Shown: positions 33,756 through 42,940, counted from the stretch's first letter. The stretch: 64,000 nt of DNA from Natronosalvus sp042663485 (GCA_042663485.1 JBHTAF010000003.1), one strand, 5' to 3'. Numbers and translations: made by a program. Notes: generated by a model from the letters alone, not told the origin.

Positions 33756-33833
33756 ACACTCGCAGTTCACCAGCAGGGTGTAAGACACTTGCCCTTTATC
33801 GAGCAACGGAATTCGCGAGTCCCCGTAGTTGTC

Positions 33834-34187
33834 CTATAATTCTCGACTCTCGTCAGGCGTCGACTGAGACTGACGTTCGACGACCGCCTCGAGCACGATC
33901 CCCGCCTCGAACCCGCCACGCTCGGCTGTCTTCTCCCGTCGGCGTTCCTCGAGTTCCTCGACCGACCAGCCCTCGTGAACGCAGCACGCCCGAACCACCT
34001 CGAGGACGTCGGCGAGTTCGTCCAGACTTCGGTCCTCGCGATACTCGGCGCACTCCTCCTCGAGTTTCGCGAGCAACCGCCGATCGTACTCCTCGTCGTC
34101 TGCGACGTGGGTGATCGGTCGCTCGCCGTTGGCCTCGACGATGGCCGGAATGTCGTCGCGGACCAGTTTGTCGTAGATGCGCGGCAT
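33834..34187 (-). CDS. MazG-like/phosphoribosyl-ATP pyrophosphohydrolase-like protein
   Basis: 117 residues from ATG 34187 (34193 also possible). It starts MPRIYDKLVRDDIPAIVEAN, typical of the small MazG-like 'house-cleaning' group. The metal motif is LEEECAEYRED...LADVLEVV (EExxE and ExxD-type acids). The enzyme probably hydrolyses (d)NTPs or related substrates. A C-terminal tail of ~25 residues is variable. Divergent from the HTH/zinc ribbon gene. Confidence 0.85.
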   Translation of the reverse strand: MPRIYDKLVRDDIPAIVEANGERPITHVADDEEYDRRLLAKLEEECAEYREDRSLDELADVLEVVRACCVHEGWSVEELEERRREKTAERGGFEAGIVLEAVVERQSQSTPDESREL

Positions 34188-34286
34188 ACGCATGCGGTCG
34201 AACGGTACCCACTCGAGCGTGTCGGCTCGAGGCGGTCGAAAGCGAACCTCTATAACCGACGAGGCGTTCAGTCACGACGAACCGCC

Positions 34287-34577
34287 ATGCGAGAAGCCGA
34301 CGAAACGACGCGTCAACGCCTCGCCGACGCGCTCCGGGACGAACCAGCGACCCCAAGCGCGCTCGCGACCCGACTCGACCTGACGGCGGGAGCCGTGCTC
34401 CGCCACGCCGAACACGTCGCCCGCTCGGTCGACGGGACCGACGAGCAGTTTCTCGTGGCCCCGCCCGCCTGTCGAGACTGCGGCTTCGACGCGTTCGACG
34501 ACCTGTTGAACCTCCCCTCTCGGTGCCCCGAGTGCAAAAGCGAAGCCGTCGACGAACCGACGTTCACCATCGAGTAG
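34287..34577 (+). CDS. Small HTH plus zinc-ribbon predicted regulator (COG3357-like)
   Basis: 96 residues from ATG 34287. Residues 5-50 are a winged-helix half (TRQRLADALRDEPATPSALATR...GAVLRHAEHV), residues 60-90 a zinc ribbon CRDCGF...CPECKSEAV. This order is that of archaeal COG3357 'predicted transcriptional regulator with HTH and zinc ribbon'. TATA-like TCTATAAC lies at ~34249-34256. Target genes unknown. Confidence 0.85.
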   Translation: MREADETTRQRLADALRDEPATPSALATRLDLTAGAVLRHAEHVARSVDGTDEQFLVAPPACRDCGFDAFDDLLNLPSRCPECKSEAVDEPTFTIE

Positions 34578-34913
34578 TCGGCCACTCGGGTGGCATACGG
34601 GACGTATTCGGTCTACAGCGCTGGCGTGTGCCCAAGTCGATACGGATATCAGTCGTCGCACCGACAATCGGGATATGAACGATCGAGTGAACGACTACCG
34701 AGCGTCTGCGATAGGCGTCGCTCAGGGCCGCCGACGTCGGTTTCGTTTCCGTTTTGGTTTCCGTTCCAGCAGACTCCGCTTCACTCGAGTGCAGATTGGC
34801 TCGCGTTCTCGTTCCTGTTTCCGTTTCAGTCCCTGTTCCCGTTTCAGTCCCTCACACAGCACACGGCAGTGGTGCTCACGAGCGCGAATCCGCGCTGATT
34901 CCGGAGGGAGACG
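34578..34913. other. Intergenic region with hexamer-like low-complexity tract
   Basis: About 335 bases without a gene. From 34738 to 34852 the minus strand is a degenerate GGAAAC/GGGAAC/GGAACG hexamer tract, resembling the DNA that encodes acidic or basic low-complexity linkers elsewhere in this window. It includes an 18-bp near-perfect tandem copy (34817-34852). The Shine-Dalgarno GGAGGG of the next gene lies at 34902-34907. Confidence 0.55.
34817..34852. repeat. 18-bp tandem duplication
   Basis: GTTTCCGTTTCAGTCCCT (34817-34834) is followed directly by GTTCCCGTTTCAGTCCCT (34835-34852), one mismatch. It lies inside a longer GGRAAC-like tract on the minus strand. Confidence 0.75.
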
Positions 34914-35297
34914 ATGACGCAGCCTCCCGGACCCGACCCCAACCCCGATTCCGACCCACCCGAGGCCTGTTCGGAACTGGCGTTCGACCTCCTCGAGTGG
35001 CTGGGCGATCAGTCGGAGTCGGCGGCGGCGATCGACGAAACGCTCCGGGCGGTAGCCGCCGAGCGCCGGCGACTGTTGCTCTCCGTACTCGACGAACACG
35101 GACAGGAGCTAACGTTACCGGACGCGGCCGAGGAAGTCGCCCAGTGTGAAACCGGCAAGTCGATCACCGAACTGTCGGCCGAACGCGTTGCCAACGTCTA
35201 CATTTCGCTGTATCACGACCACCTGCCCCGACTGGTCGACGCCGGGTTGCTCGAGTACGACCAGGAACGGGATCTGGTCGCTCCGGCCTCGTTTTAA
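34914..35297 (+). CDS. Small winged-helix-like haloarchaeal protein
   Basis: 127 residues; the start is fixed by GGAGGG eight bases upstream. A Pro/Asp-rich leader (1-25) precedes helical elements RAVAAERRRLLLSVLDEHGQ, ELTLPDAAEEVAQCE and VYISLYHDHLPRLVDAGLLEY. This is the pattern of the widespread haloarchaeal winged-helix DUFs (DUF7344-like), with the recognition helix around HLPRLVDAGL. Probably a DNA-binding regulator, target unknown. Confidence 0.8.
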   Translation: MTQPPGPDPNPDSDPPEACSELAFDLLEWLGDQSESAAAIDETLRAVAAERRRLLLSVLDEHGQELTLPDAAEEVAQCETGKSITELSAERVANVYISLYHDHLPRLVDAGLLEYDQERDLVAPASF

Positions 35298-35306
35298 ACT
35301 CTCCCG

Positions 35307-36206
35307 TCACTCGTAATGAGCCCGCTCGACTCGCTCGTTGAATAATCTGGCCAGGAGCGACGTCACCGGCCGCTCACGATCGTCGCCCTCACTGAGGGCG
35401 ATTCCGTCGACCCGATCGACCGGACGCACCTCCCACGTCGTGTTCGTCAGAAAGACTTCGTCGGCCTGGCGAACGTCTTCGGGCCGAAATCGGCCCTCGT
35501 CTATCGGAATCCCGGCGTCGGCCGCCAGGTCGAGGACGACCCGACGGGTGATACCGGGGAGGACCGGTCCCTCCGTCGTCGGCGTGTGTAACCCGCCGTC
35601 GTCGACGAAGAAGACGTTGCTCGTCGCCCCCTCGGCGACGTCCCCCTCGAGGTCGCGAACGAGCGCCTCGTCCGCGTCGTGGAGTTCCTGCCGCGCGAGG
35701 ATGCCGTTCAGGTAGTTGTGCGTTTTCGCGCCCGCAGGGAGCGCAGCGTCCGGGATTCGCCGCACTCTGACCGTCTGGAGCGTCGCCGGATCGTCCCACA
35801 CCGGCTCGCCCCCGAGGCCGCCCCTCGGGAGCGGTTTGACGTACACCACGACGGTCGGGTTGACCTCAAGTCGAGGTGTGAGCGTCCCGGGCTGGACGCC
35901 GCGGGTGATCGACAGGCGAACGTAGGCCTCCGAGAGGTCGTTGGCAGCCAGGGTCGCCTCGATTCTGTCGGCCAGCTCGGCCCGGGAGAGGCCGTGCCCG
36001 AGCCCGATCGCCTCGCAGGTTCTTTCGAGACGATCCGCGTGGGCCTCCCACTCGAAGATCGAACCGCCGTAGGCTCGCAGGGTCTCGAACGCACCGTCGC
36101 CGTAGCGAAAGCCCCGGTCGTCGACACTGACGGTCGCCTCGGACGCGGGGACGAGTTCGCCGTCGAGGTGATACAGGCGCTCGCTTTCGGGTTGGTTCTC
36201 AATCAT
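35307..36206 (-). CDS. pabC: Class IV aminotransferase, likely aminodeoxychorismate lyase
   Basis: 299 residues. FRYGDGAFETLRAY near residue 33 and the PLP Lys in GAKTHNYLNGILARQE follow fold type IV; VAEGATSNVFFVDDGGLHTP is the phosphate-binding strand. Located just after pabA (48 bases), it probably cleaves aminodeoxychorismate to p-aminobenzoate. Branched-chain or D-amino acid aminotransferase activity cannot be excluded from sequence alone. Third in the minus-strand operon pabB-pabA-pabC. Confidence 0.87.
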   Translation of the reverse strand: MIENQPESERLYHLDGELVPASEATVSVDDRGFRYGDGAFETLRAYGGSIFEWEAHADRLERTCEAIGLGHGLSRAELADRIEATLAANDLSEAYVRLSITRGVQPGTLTPRLEVNPTVVVYVKPLPRGGLGGEPVWDDPATLQTVRVRRIPDAALPAGAKTHNYLNGILARQELHDADEALVRDLEGDVAEGATSNVFFVDDGGLHTPTTEGPVLPGITRRVVLDLAADAGIPIDEGRFRPEDVRQADEVFLTNTTWEVRPVDRVDGIALSEGDDRERPVTSLLARLFNERVERAHYE

Positions 36207-36254
36207 CGTTACCCCCGGAGTGGTCTTCAGGCATCGTCACCCCCAGATTTGTCT

Positions 36255-36965
36255 TCAGGCATTGTGGCCTCCGGCGTCGTACTCGGCCGCGAAGGTACAG
36301 AACGTCCGGATCATCTGCCTGCCGATCTCGAGGGAGATGCGGTCGCCGCTCGCGTACGCTCGATTCGAGCGATCCGATTCCTCGTCCGACTCGTCGTCGG
36401 ACCCGGTATCGACTGTCCCCGTCAGGATGCTCTCGGGGTGGAACTGGACGCCCAGGTGCGGGCGGTCGCGGTGGCGAACGGCCATCAACACGTCTCGTTC
36501 GTCGGTCGTCCACGCCGTCTCGAGCAGGTCGCCCGGAAGCGACTCCCGTTCGACAGCCAACGAGTGGTACCGACCGACTCGGAGTCGCGTCGGGAGTCCC
36601 TCGAAGATCCCCTCGCCCGTGTGCTCGATCGTCGAGGGCTTGCCGTGGACCACCTCCGGAGCGTGGACGACCGGCGCGCCGTTGGCCGCACACAGCGCCT
36701 GATGGCCCAGACAGACCCCGAGGGTGGGGTACGCGAGGTCGGCGAACAGATCGGTCGTGACGCCCGCGTCGGCGGGCGTTCCGGGTCCCGGCGAGACGAC
36801 GATGCCGGTCGGGTCGAGTGCGCGGACGGCCTCGAGGGTGATCGCGTCGTTTCGGCGGACAACGACCTCGTCTGCGGCTTCCCCGACGTACTGGACGAGG
36901 TTGTAGACGAAGGAGTCGTAGTTGTCGACGACGAGGATGCGGGTCGGGTGGTCGGGATCAGTCAT
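36255..36965 (-). CDS. pabA: Aminodeoxychorismate/anthranilate synthase glutaminase subunit
   Basis: 236 residues from ATG 36965, overlapping the pabB stop by 8 bases. Class I glutamine amidotransferase: VVDNYDSFVYNLVQY, catalytic Cys85 in GVCLGHQ, and His/Glu in VQFHPESIL. An acidic insertion (TGSDDESDEESDRSN) follows the catalytic His loop. It feeds ammonia to the PabB subunit. TrpG-type activity is possible, but pabC next door favours PABA. Confidence 0.9.
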   Translation of the reverse strand: MTDPDHPTRILVVDNYDSFVYNLVQYVGEAADEVVVRRNDAITLEAVRALDPTGIVVSPGPGTPADAGVTTDLFADLAYPTLGVCLGHQALCAANGAPVVHAPEVVHGKPSTIEHTGEGIFEGLPTRLRVGRYHSLAVERESLPGDLLETAWTTDERDVLMAVRHRDRPHLGVQFHPESILTGTVDTGSDDESDEESDRSNRAYASGDRISLEIGRQMIRTFCTFAAEYDAGGHNA

Positions 36966-38664
36966 CGCGATCACCGTCGTCGTCGTCCTCGACTTCGACA
37001 CCGCTACCGACCTCACCGCTGGCCTCGAGCGTCATCGCCGCCCGCTCGCCCAGCGCCGCGTCGATCGCGTTCAGCAAGGCCTGAGCCTTCGCGAGCGTCT
37101 CGTCGTACTCGCGCTCCGGGTCGGAGTCGTGGACGATCCCGGCGCCCACCCGGAGGTGATACGCCTCGGCATGGCGGACGAGCGTTCGGATGACGATGTT
37201 TATCGTCGCCCGCCCGTCGAACCCGAAGATGCCGACGCCACCGGTGTACGGCCCGCGTCGGGTCGCCTCGAGCTCGTCGATGATCGCCATCGTCCGGGGC
37301 TTGGGCGCGCCCGTGATCGTTCCGCCGGGGAACGTCGCCGCGATCGCGTCGCCGAGGGTCGCGTCGGGTCGGAGGCGGCCGGTGACGTTCGAGACGAGGT
37401 GCATGACCTCGGAGTACCGATCGACCCGGCGGTACTCCTCGACCTCGACGCTTCCGTAGGTACAGACCTTCCCGAGGTCGTTTCGCTCGAGGTCGACCAG
37501 CATCGCGTGTTCGGCGCGCTCCTTCTCGTCACCGCGGAGGTCGGCCTCGAGTGCCGCGTCCGCCGCCGGATCCTCGCCCCTAGGACGGGTCCCGGCGATG
37601 GGTTCGGTGCGGACGGAGGCACCGTCGCGCTCGAGGAGGAGTTCAGGGCTCGCACTCACCAGGTCCGTGGACCGCCCCTCGAGCAAACAGGAGTACGGGG
37701 CCGGATTCACGGCCCGGAGCGCCTCGTAGGCGGCGACGGGATGCACCGCCGCGGGGGCGACGAGACGCTGTGAAATGTTCGCCTGGAAGGTGTCGCCGTC
37801 GCGAACGTACTGCTTGACCCGCCGAACGCGGTCGGCGAACGCGTCCCGGCCGCAGGTGCTCTCGAAGGTCGCCTCCGTCGCGTCGACCGGTGGCGGGCCG
37901 ACGGTGGGGTCGCCCTCGAGCGCTCGTCGGGCGAGTTCGAGCGCCCGCGAGCGAGCGCGCTCGTAGGCCGCCTCCAGACTATTCGTCGAATCCCCATCCT
38001 CGAGCGTCGAGGCGTCGATAGACGGACAAGCCGTCACCCTGAGTCGTACGCGGTCGTCCGGGTCGACCGGACACTCCCACGCCGCGAGACGGTCGTACAC
38101 GCCCACCTCGAGTCTGGGCAGCCCGCGGTCGTCGACGGAGCTCCCGGGCAGGTCCTCGAGTTCGCGGGCGACGTCGTAGGAGAGCCAGCCGACGACACCA
38201 CAGGGATAGGGAACGTCGCAGTCCCCACGGACGAGCGACGTGCCCTCGAGCAATCCCTCGAGGGCGGCGAGCGTCGGCGACTGTGACTGTGACTGTGACG
38301 CCGCCGTCGTAACGAGGCCCTCGCCGATTTCCGGCGTGTCGAGGCGCTCCGAACCCGATGCCGACCGATCGCGGAGTGCCGCCGCATCCGGCCCGACGGT
38401 CAGCCGCTCGACGGGGTCGACCCCGAAGTAGCCCCAGCCCGATTGGCCGCCGGTCGTCTCGAGGAAGGCGCCGGGAGCCGACTCGCATCGAGCGCGACGA
38501 TAGGCGAGAAAGGGGTCGTCGACGGTGACGGCGATTTCGACGGGGAGACGAATCCGGCTGGCTTTCCCCGGTCCAGGTACGTGATCGTCGCCGGCGTCGA
38601 TACGGACCGTCCTGGCGGCCTCGAGGAACGCCTCCTCGTCCGTGACGACGCGCGGCTTGTTCAT
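36958..38664 (-). CDS. pabB: Aminodeoxychorismate synthase component I
   Basis: 568 residues from ATG 38664. Chorismate-binding domain motifs: DTFQANISQR, PIAGTRPRGEDPAAD, LVDLERNDLGKVC and FPGGTITGAPK. The N-terminal ~200 residues are the anthranilate-synthase I-type domain, with an SQSQSQS tract from (GTGACT)n repeats. The Lys found in PIKGT of some bacterial PabB is Ala here, so PabB and TrpE cannot be separated on that residue; the operon with pabC decides. C-terminal tail is poly-Asp. Confidence 0.88.
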   Translation of the reverse strand: MNKPRVVTDEEAFLEAARTVRIDAGDDHVPGPGKASRIRLPVEIAVTVDDPFLAYRRARCESAPGAFLETTGGQSGWGYFGVDPVERLTVGPDAAALRDRSASGSERLDTPEIGEGLVTTAASQSQSQSPTLAALEGLLEGTSLVRGDCDVPYPCGVVGWLSYDVARELEDLPGSSVDDRGLPRLEVGVYDRLAAWECPVDPDDRVRLRVTACPSIDASTLEDGDSTNSLEAAYERARSRALELARRALEGDPTVGPPPVDATEATFESTCGRDAFADRVRRVKQYVRDGDTFQANISQRLVAPAAVHPVAAYEALRAVNPAPYSCLLEGRSTDLVSASPELLLERDGASVRTEPIAGTRPRGEDPAADAALEADLRGDEKERAEHAMLVDLERNDLGKVCTYGSVEVEEYRRVDRYSEVMHLVSNVTGRLRPDATLGDAIAATFPGGTITGAPKPRTMAIIDELEATRRGPYTGGVGIFGFDGRATINIVIRTLVRHAEAYHLRVGAGIVHDSDPEREYDETLAKAQALLNAIDAALGERAAMTLEASGEVGSGVEVEDDDDGDRDD

Positions 38665-38790
38665 GCTCGAGTCGACGTACGGGTGGCCTAACGCTTTTGC
38701 GGTTCTCACGTTAGCTCGAGTCCGTATCGTCTCGACCCTGTACCGTCGGCGTCGCTCGACGCAGAAAGGAAAACCGAACGATGAGTCGAG

Positions 38791-39474
38791 TTATCGGACT
38801 TCCGCTCGGTCGATCCAGCCCTGGAGTCGCTTCGCGGAGATGTCCGTGTCCTCCGAGAGCGAGTCGGCGTCTGCCGTCGCGAGGTCGGCGACGGTTTCGA
38901 CGCCGGCACCCTCAAGTCGGTCGGCGTAGGCGGGGCCGATGCCCTTGATAACGTCGACCGGTTCCTGGCTGTGATCGTCCGGCACCTTGCTGGCCTCGGG
39001 GGTTGCGTCCTCGGTGGTCGGTCCCGTGGCTTCGGCCGGTTCGGCGGCTTCGTCGACGCCGTCGGGAACCTCGGTCATCGCGTCGGTCGAACTCGAGGCG
39101 TCGGTGCCGGCGGCGGCCGTTTCCGCGGCCTCGTCCGTGTCGTCCGTGTCGACTGTGGCGTCTCCAGTTTCGTCGGTCTCGTCCGCCTCGCTGGTTTCGT
39201 CGGCGGATTCGTCTTCCGCTTCGACGATCGGTTCGTCCGTCACGTCTTCCGTCTCGACGCCTTCGTTCTCGTCTTCGTCCTCGCCGGATGGACCACTCGT
39301 CGATTCGGTCGTTCCCTCCTCCGTCGGCGTCCCGGAATCGGTCGACGTCTCTGCCGCATCGTGGCCTCGTTTTCGTTCGATTGTGACACCGCCGTCACGG
39401 CCCTCTGTTGACCGAGCGTCGGCGTCGCTGTCACCGATGCCGAGAAGCGACTGTAGCTTCTGCAGGAGTCCCAT
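38791..39474 (-). CDS. Acidic disordered protein with C-terminal helix-hairpin-helix
   Basis: 227 residues from ATG 39474. It begins with an amphipathic helix (GLLQKLQSLLGIGDS). About 145 residues follow that are Glu/Asp/Thr/Ala-rich and almost certainly disordered. The last 55 residues are a HhH pair (DVIKGIGPAYADRLEGAGVE, then DLATADADSLSEDTDIS) as in the C-terminus of RNA polymerase alpha-like or Rad51-like nucleic acid binders. Resembles haloarchaeal 'helix-hairpin-helix domain' proteins; role unknown. Confidence 0.8.
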   Translation of the reverse strand: MGLLQKLQSLLGIGDSDADARSTEGRDGGVTIERKRGHDAAETSTDSGTPTEEGTTESTSGPSGEDEDENEGVETEDVTDEPIVEAEDESADETSEADETDETGDATVDTDDTDEAAETAAAGTDASSSTDAMTEVPDGVDEAAEPAEATGPTTEDATPEASKVPDDHSQEPVDVIKGIGPAYADRLEGAGVETVADLATADADSLSEDTDISAKRLQGWIDRAEVR

Positions 39475-39553
39475 TATCGGAGGGTAGTTACCACCGCTAC
39501 TTAAAGTCGTCTGATATCGGACAGTTGCCGTTACACCCACGAAATGCGACGAG

Positions 39554-40363
39554 TTAGAGCCGCGACCGAAGCGCCTCGTTCATCCGATCGACCGGCGCCT
39601 CGAGCCCCGTCCACTGCTCGAACGCCTCGACGCCCTGGTAGAGCAACATCCACGCACCGTCGACGGTCGCCGCGCCAGCGTCCGCCGCCTCCTGGAGGAG
39701 GCGCGTCTCCAGTGGGTTGTACACCGCGTCCATCACTGTCAGTTGGCCGTGGAGGGCGTCCGCCGGGACCGGCGACACGTCCTCGTCCATCCCGACGCTG
39801 GTCGCGTTGACCAGAACGTCGGTATCCGGGACCACGTCGGGGAGACTGTCGAGTCCGCCGGCGGTCGCGCCGGGGACGACTGCGGCGAGTTCTTCGGCTC
39901 GCGACACCGTCCGGTTCACGACCGTCACCTCGGCCCCTCCGTCGGCGAGTCCGAACGCGATCGCCCGACCGGCCCCTCCGGCGCCGACCACGACTGCCGG
40001 CGCTCCCTCGAGGGCGACGTCGTGTTCGCGGAGCGCACGGACGGCGCCGGCGGCGTCGGTGTTGTACCCCGCGGGCGGCCCGTCCGGGGAGAAGTCGATC
40101 GTGTTCACCGCGCCGATCCGCGTCGCCAGCGGGTCAGGCTCGACGACGGTCAGCGCGTCCTGTTTGAACGGGATCGTCACGTTACAGCCGGCGATCCCGA
40201 GCGCCTGCGCCCCGTCGATAGCTCGCTCGAGCGCGTCCGGGGTCGCATCCGGCTCGAACGTAACGTATCGGGCGTCGATGTCGAGTGCGTCGTAGGCGGC
40301 TTCGTGCATCGGTGGCGAGAGGGAGTGGCCGACCGGATTCCCGAGGAGACCGAAGACCTGCAT
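39554..40363 (-). CDS. aroE: Shikimate dehydrogenase
   Basis: 269 residues. FGLLGNPVGHSLSPPMHEAA opens the substrate domain, NVTIPFKQDAL contains the catalytic Lys, NTDAAG the catalytic Asp, VVGAGGAGRA the NADP-binding loop and NRTVSRAEEL the phosphate-contact Arg. It reduces 3-dehydroshikimate to shikimate in aromatic biosynthesis. Shares the chorismate route with the pab genes 1-5 kb away, though not in their operon. Confidence 0.95.
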   Translation of the reverse strand: MQVFGLLGNPVGHSLSPPMHEAAYDALDIDARYVTFEPDATPDALERAIDGAQALGIAGCNVTIPFKQDALTVVEPDPLATRIGAVNTIDFSPDGPPAGYNTDAAGAVRALREHDVALEGAPAVVVGAGGAGRAIAFGLADGGAEVTVVNRTVSRAEELAAVVPGATAGGLDSLPDVVPDTDVLVNATSVGMDEDVSPVPADALHGQLTVMDAVYNPLETRLLQEAADAGAATVDGAWMLLYQGVEAFEQWTGLEAPVDRMNEALRSRL

Positions 40364-40464
40364 GCGCGTGAGTGGTTCCCGGACGGGTATAACGGGTGTG
40401 ACTCCGGCAGGCTTTCCTGACGATCCGGTGATCCGGTAGCCCGCACCGACCGCGTTTCACACGC

Positions 40465-40471
40465 CTTATAC
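40465..40471 (+). promoter_or_regulatory. TATA box of the CaCA antiporter gene
   Basis: CTTATAC, 29-35 bases before ATG 40500. Confidence 0.5.
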
Positions 40472-40499
40472 CACCGTCTCGAGTACCACTCCCGTATCG

Positions 40500-41444
40500 A
40501 TGGTCGACGGAACACTCCTCTCCGCGCTCTTGCTCGCTCTCGGCGCCGGCGCGCTCTTCGGCGGAGCCGAACTCCTCGTCAAGGGCGCCGGCAACCTCGC
40601 GCTCGGCCTCGGCCTCCGGGCGGCCACCGTCGGCGTCACCGTGGTCGCCTTCGCGACGACCGCCCCCGAACTGTTCGTCGCCATCCTCGGCGCGCTCGAC
40701 GTCTCCTCGGACGTCGGCTTCGGGACGGTCGTCGGGTCGAACATCGCCAACATCGCCCTCGTCCTGGGCGTCTCCGCGCTCATCCGACCGCTCTCGATCA
40801 GCGACGCGATGATGCGCCGCCACGTCCCGTTCATGGTCCTCGCGGCCGTCTTGCTTCCCGTGCTCGCCCTCGACGGGCGGATCGGGAAACTCGAGGGAGG
40901 AATACTGCTGGCCGTGCTGGCCGGGTTCACCGGGTATCTCCTCCACACCGTGAACTCGAGCCCAGCAGCCGCCGAGATGCCTGACGGAGGCCGGGACGGC
41001 GTCGCCGCGCGCGACGTCGCCTTCGTCCTCGCCGGACTGGTTACCCTGCTCGTCGGCTCTCGCTGGCTTATCTCCGGCGGCTCCTCGCTCCTGCTGGCGA
41101 TGGGCGTCTCCGAATTCGTCGTCGGGGTGACGGTCCTCGCGCTCGGGACGTCCCTGCCGGAACTCGCCGCCTCGGCCGTCGGGGCCGCTCGCGGGGAGAC
41201 CGAGTTCACCGTTGGCAACGTCGTCGGCTCGAACATCTACAACATCGTCGCCGTGCTGGGACTGCTCGCCGTCGCCGTGCCGATTACGGTCACGGATTCC
41301 GTGCTCCGGTTCGAACTCCCGCTCGTGGTCGCGTTCACACTCGTGCTCGTCGGCATGATGTGGCGCGGACGTCGATTGACCCGGGTCGACGGGGCCGTCC
41401 TCGTCGTTTCGTACGCCGTGTTCGTCCGGTTCCTGTTCGTTTGA
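40500..41444 (+). CDS. Calcium/sodium (CaCA) antiporter
   Basis: 314 residues. Two inverted membrane repeats each carry the alpha-motif: VVAFATTAPELFVAILG...VGSNIANIALVLG and VLALGTSLPELAASAVGA...VGSNIYNIVAVLG. The conserved acidic residues of the ion pathway (E in APEL/LPEL) are present. About ten helices. The family exchanges Ca2+ for Na+ or H+. Divergent from aroE. Confidence 0.93.
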   Translation: MVDGTLLSALLLALGAGALFGGAELLVKGAGNLALGLGLRAATVGVTVVAFATTAPELFVAILGALDVSSDVGFGTVVGSNIANIALVLGVSALIRPLSISDAMMRRHVPFMVLAAVLLPVLALDGRIGKLEGGILLAVLAGFTGYLLHTVNSSPAAAEMPDGGRDGVAARDVAFVLAGLVTLLVGSRWLISGGSSLLLAMGVSEFVVGVTVLALGTSLPELAASAVGAARGETEFTVGNVVGSNIYNIVAVLGLLAVAVPITVTDSVLRFELPLVVAFTLVLVGMMWRGRRLTRVDGAVLVVSYAVFVRFLFV

Positions 41445-41528
41445 CCCGTCTTCCGGACCGATTTCTTCGATCTACTCGAGCCCGCGACAATCCCGTAGAT
41501 TGATGCGTCCCTGGGCGAAGTCAACAGC

Positions 41529-42584
41529 GTGCAACGCGCCGTCGCGGACGACGACTGGGTGGCCGACCTCGGCGAGCGCCTGCCCGTGTCGCCGCTCTCG
41601 GCACTCGGCCTCCTGCTCGCGGCGACCATCGGCTTTCGAATCGCCGTCGAGAACGCCTCGAGCCGGGCGCTCCTCGAGAGTGCGTTCCCGCTGCTCGCGG
41701 CGACGGCCGTCGTCCTCGCCGACCGACGACTTGTCGCGGGCGGCGTCGGCGTCCGCGACCGCCTCACCGTCTTCGCCTACGGCCTCGGCGGCTTCCTGGC
41801 GGCCGCACTCGTCACTGCGCTCCACCTGCACGTCCTCCGCCTCGACGGGGCCGGTGTCACGATGCCGCTGTATCTGACGCTCATGAGCGGGACCGTCGGG
41901 GTCGCCGCCGGAACCGTCGCCGGACTCTACGAAATACGCCAGCGATCGGCCGTCCGCGAGGCCAGACGCCAGCACGCGCGCCTCGAGGAGTTCGCGAGCG
42001 TCGTCTCACACGACCTGCGGAACCCGTTGAGCGTGGCCCAGGGCCGTCTCCAAGAGACCTATCGGACGGGAAATCCGAGTCACCTCGAGGCGGTCGATCA
42101 CTCCCTCGAGCGAATGGACGAGTTGATCGACGACTCCCTGTCGGTCGCTCGAAACGGCACGCAAGTCACCGACCGGGAGCCGGTTCAACTCGTGGACCTC
42201 GCCTCGGAGGCGTGGGCCGTGGTCGAAACGGGCGACTCGAGCTACGAACTCTCGGGCAACCGGACGATTCGTGCTGATCCGACGCGAGCGAAACGACTTC
42301 TCGAGAACCTCTTTCGGAACGCGATCGAACACGCCGGACCGGATACCGTAGTTCGAATCGGCCCACTCAAAAACGGCTTTTACGTCGAGGACGACGGCCC
42401 GGGTATCCCCGAAGGCCGCCGTGAGTCCGTCTTCGAACAGGGCGTCTCCTCCACGGCCGACGGTTCCGGCCTCGGTCTCGCCATCGTTCGCGCCATCGCC
42501 GACGCTCACGGCTGGGACGTCGCGGTCGCCGAGAGCGCTACTGGTGGCGCTCGCTTCGAATTTACGGGCGTCCAGGGCAGGTGA
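41529..42584 (+). CDS. Membrane-bound sensor histidine kinase
   Basis: 351 residues from GTG 41529. Four hydrophobic helices (~22-140) form a small membrane sensor with little extracellular sequence. HisKA has SHDLRNPLSVAQG (His at ~160). The ATPase domain has NLFRNAIEHAG, DDGPGIPEG and GSGLGLAIV. Its HisKA-ATPase half is strikingly like that of the hybrid kinase at 14707-16671. No response regulator is adjacent; it may signal to a distant partner. Confidence 0.92.
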   Translation: MQRAVADDDWVADLGERLPVSPLSALGLLLAATIGFRIAVENASSRALLESAFPLLAATAVVLADRRLVAGGVGVRDRLTVFAYGLGGFLAAALVTALHLHVLRLDGAGVTMPLYLTLMSGTVGVAAGTVAGLYEIRQRSAVREARRQHARLEEFASVVSHDLRNPLSVAQGRLQETYRTGNPSHLEAVDHSLERMDELIDDSLSVARNGTQVTDREPVQLVDLASEAWAVVETGDSSYELSGNRTIRADPTRAKRLLENLFRNAIEHAGPDTVVRIGPLKNGFYVEDDGPGIPEGRRESVFEQGVSSTADGSGLGLAIVRAIADAHGWDVAVAESATGGARFEFTGVQGR

Positions 42585-42653
42585 CGACGTTCACCGAACG
42601 CGACCGAAGCGAATTTCAGTAACCTGCGTTACAGAAATGATTTTCAGATTACA

Positions 42654-42660
42654 TTTATAC
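42654..42660 (+). promoter_or_regulatory. TATA box of the 84-residue membrane protein gene
   Basis: TTTATAC, 26-32 bases before ATG 42686; leaderless start predicted. Confidence 0.6.
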
Positions 42661-42685
42661 GGGTGTCGGTCCTACCTGTACCTGT

Positions 42686-42940
42686 ATGATGCCACACTAC
42701 CCCCACATCGAACGCGTCCACGACGCGACGGCACCGCGTCTCGTCGTCTCCCTGGCCGTGCTGGTCGGGTTCGTCGGATTCCTGGTCGCGCTGTCCTACC
42801 CGGTTCCGGCGCTGACGGCGATCGGCGGCGCCGTCGGGGCGCTCGCGGCCGCTCGGTTCGTACGAACGGCGCGGTCCCTCGAGTCAGTCCGGCTGCCGGG
42901 AACGAAGCGTCAGTTCCGACTTCGCCCAGCCAGGCAGTGA
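42686..42940 (+). CDS. Small two-helix membrane protein
   Basis: 84 residues from tandem ATG ATG at 42686. Two hydrophobic helices (~19-38, 42-60), an N-terminal His-rich turn (PHYPHIERVHD) and a basic C-terminus. No known family. It has its own TATA box, so it is probably expressed independently. Confidence 0.68.
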   Translation: MMPHYPHIERVHDATAPRLVVSLAVLVGFVGFLVALSYPVPALTAIGGAVGALAAARFVRTARSLESVRLPGTKRQFRLRPARQ

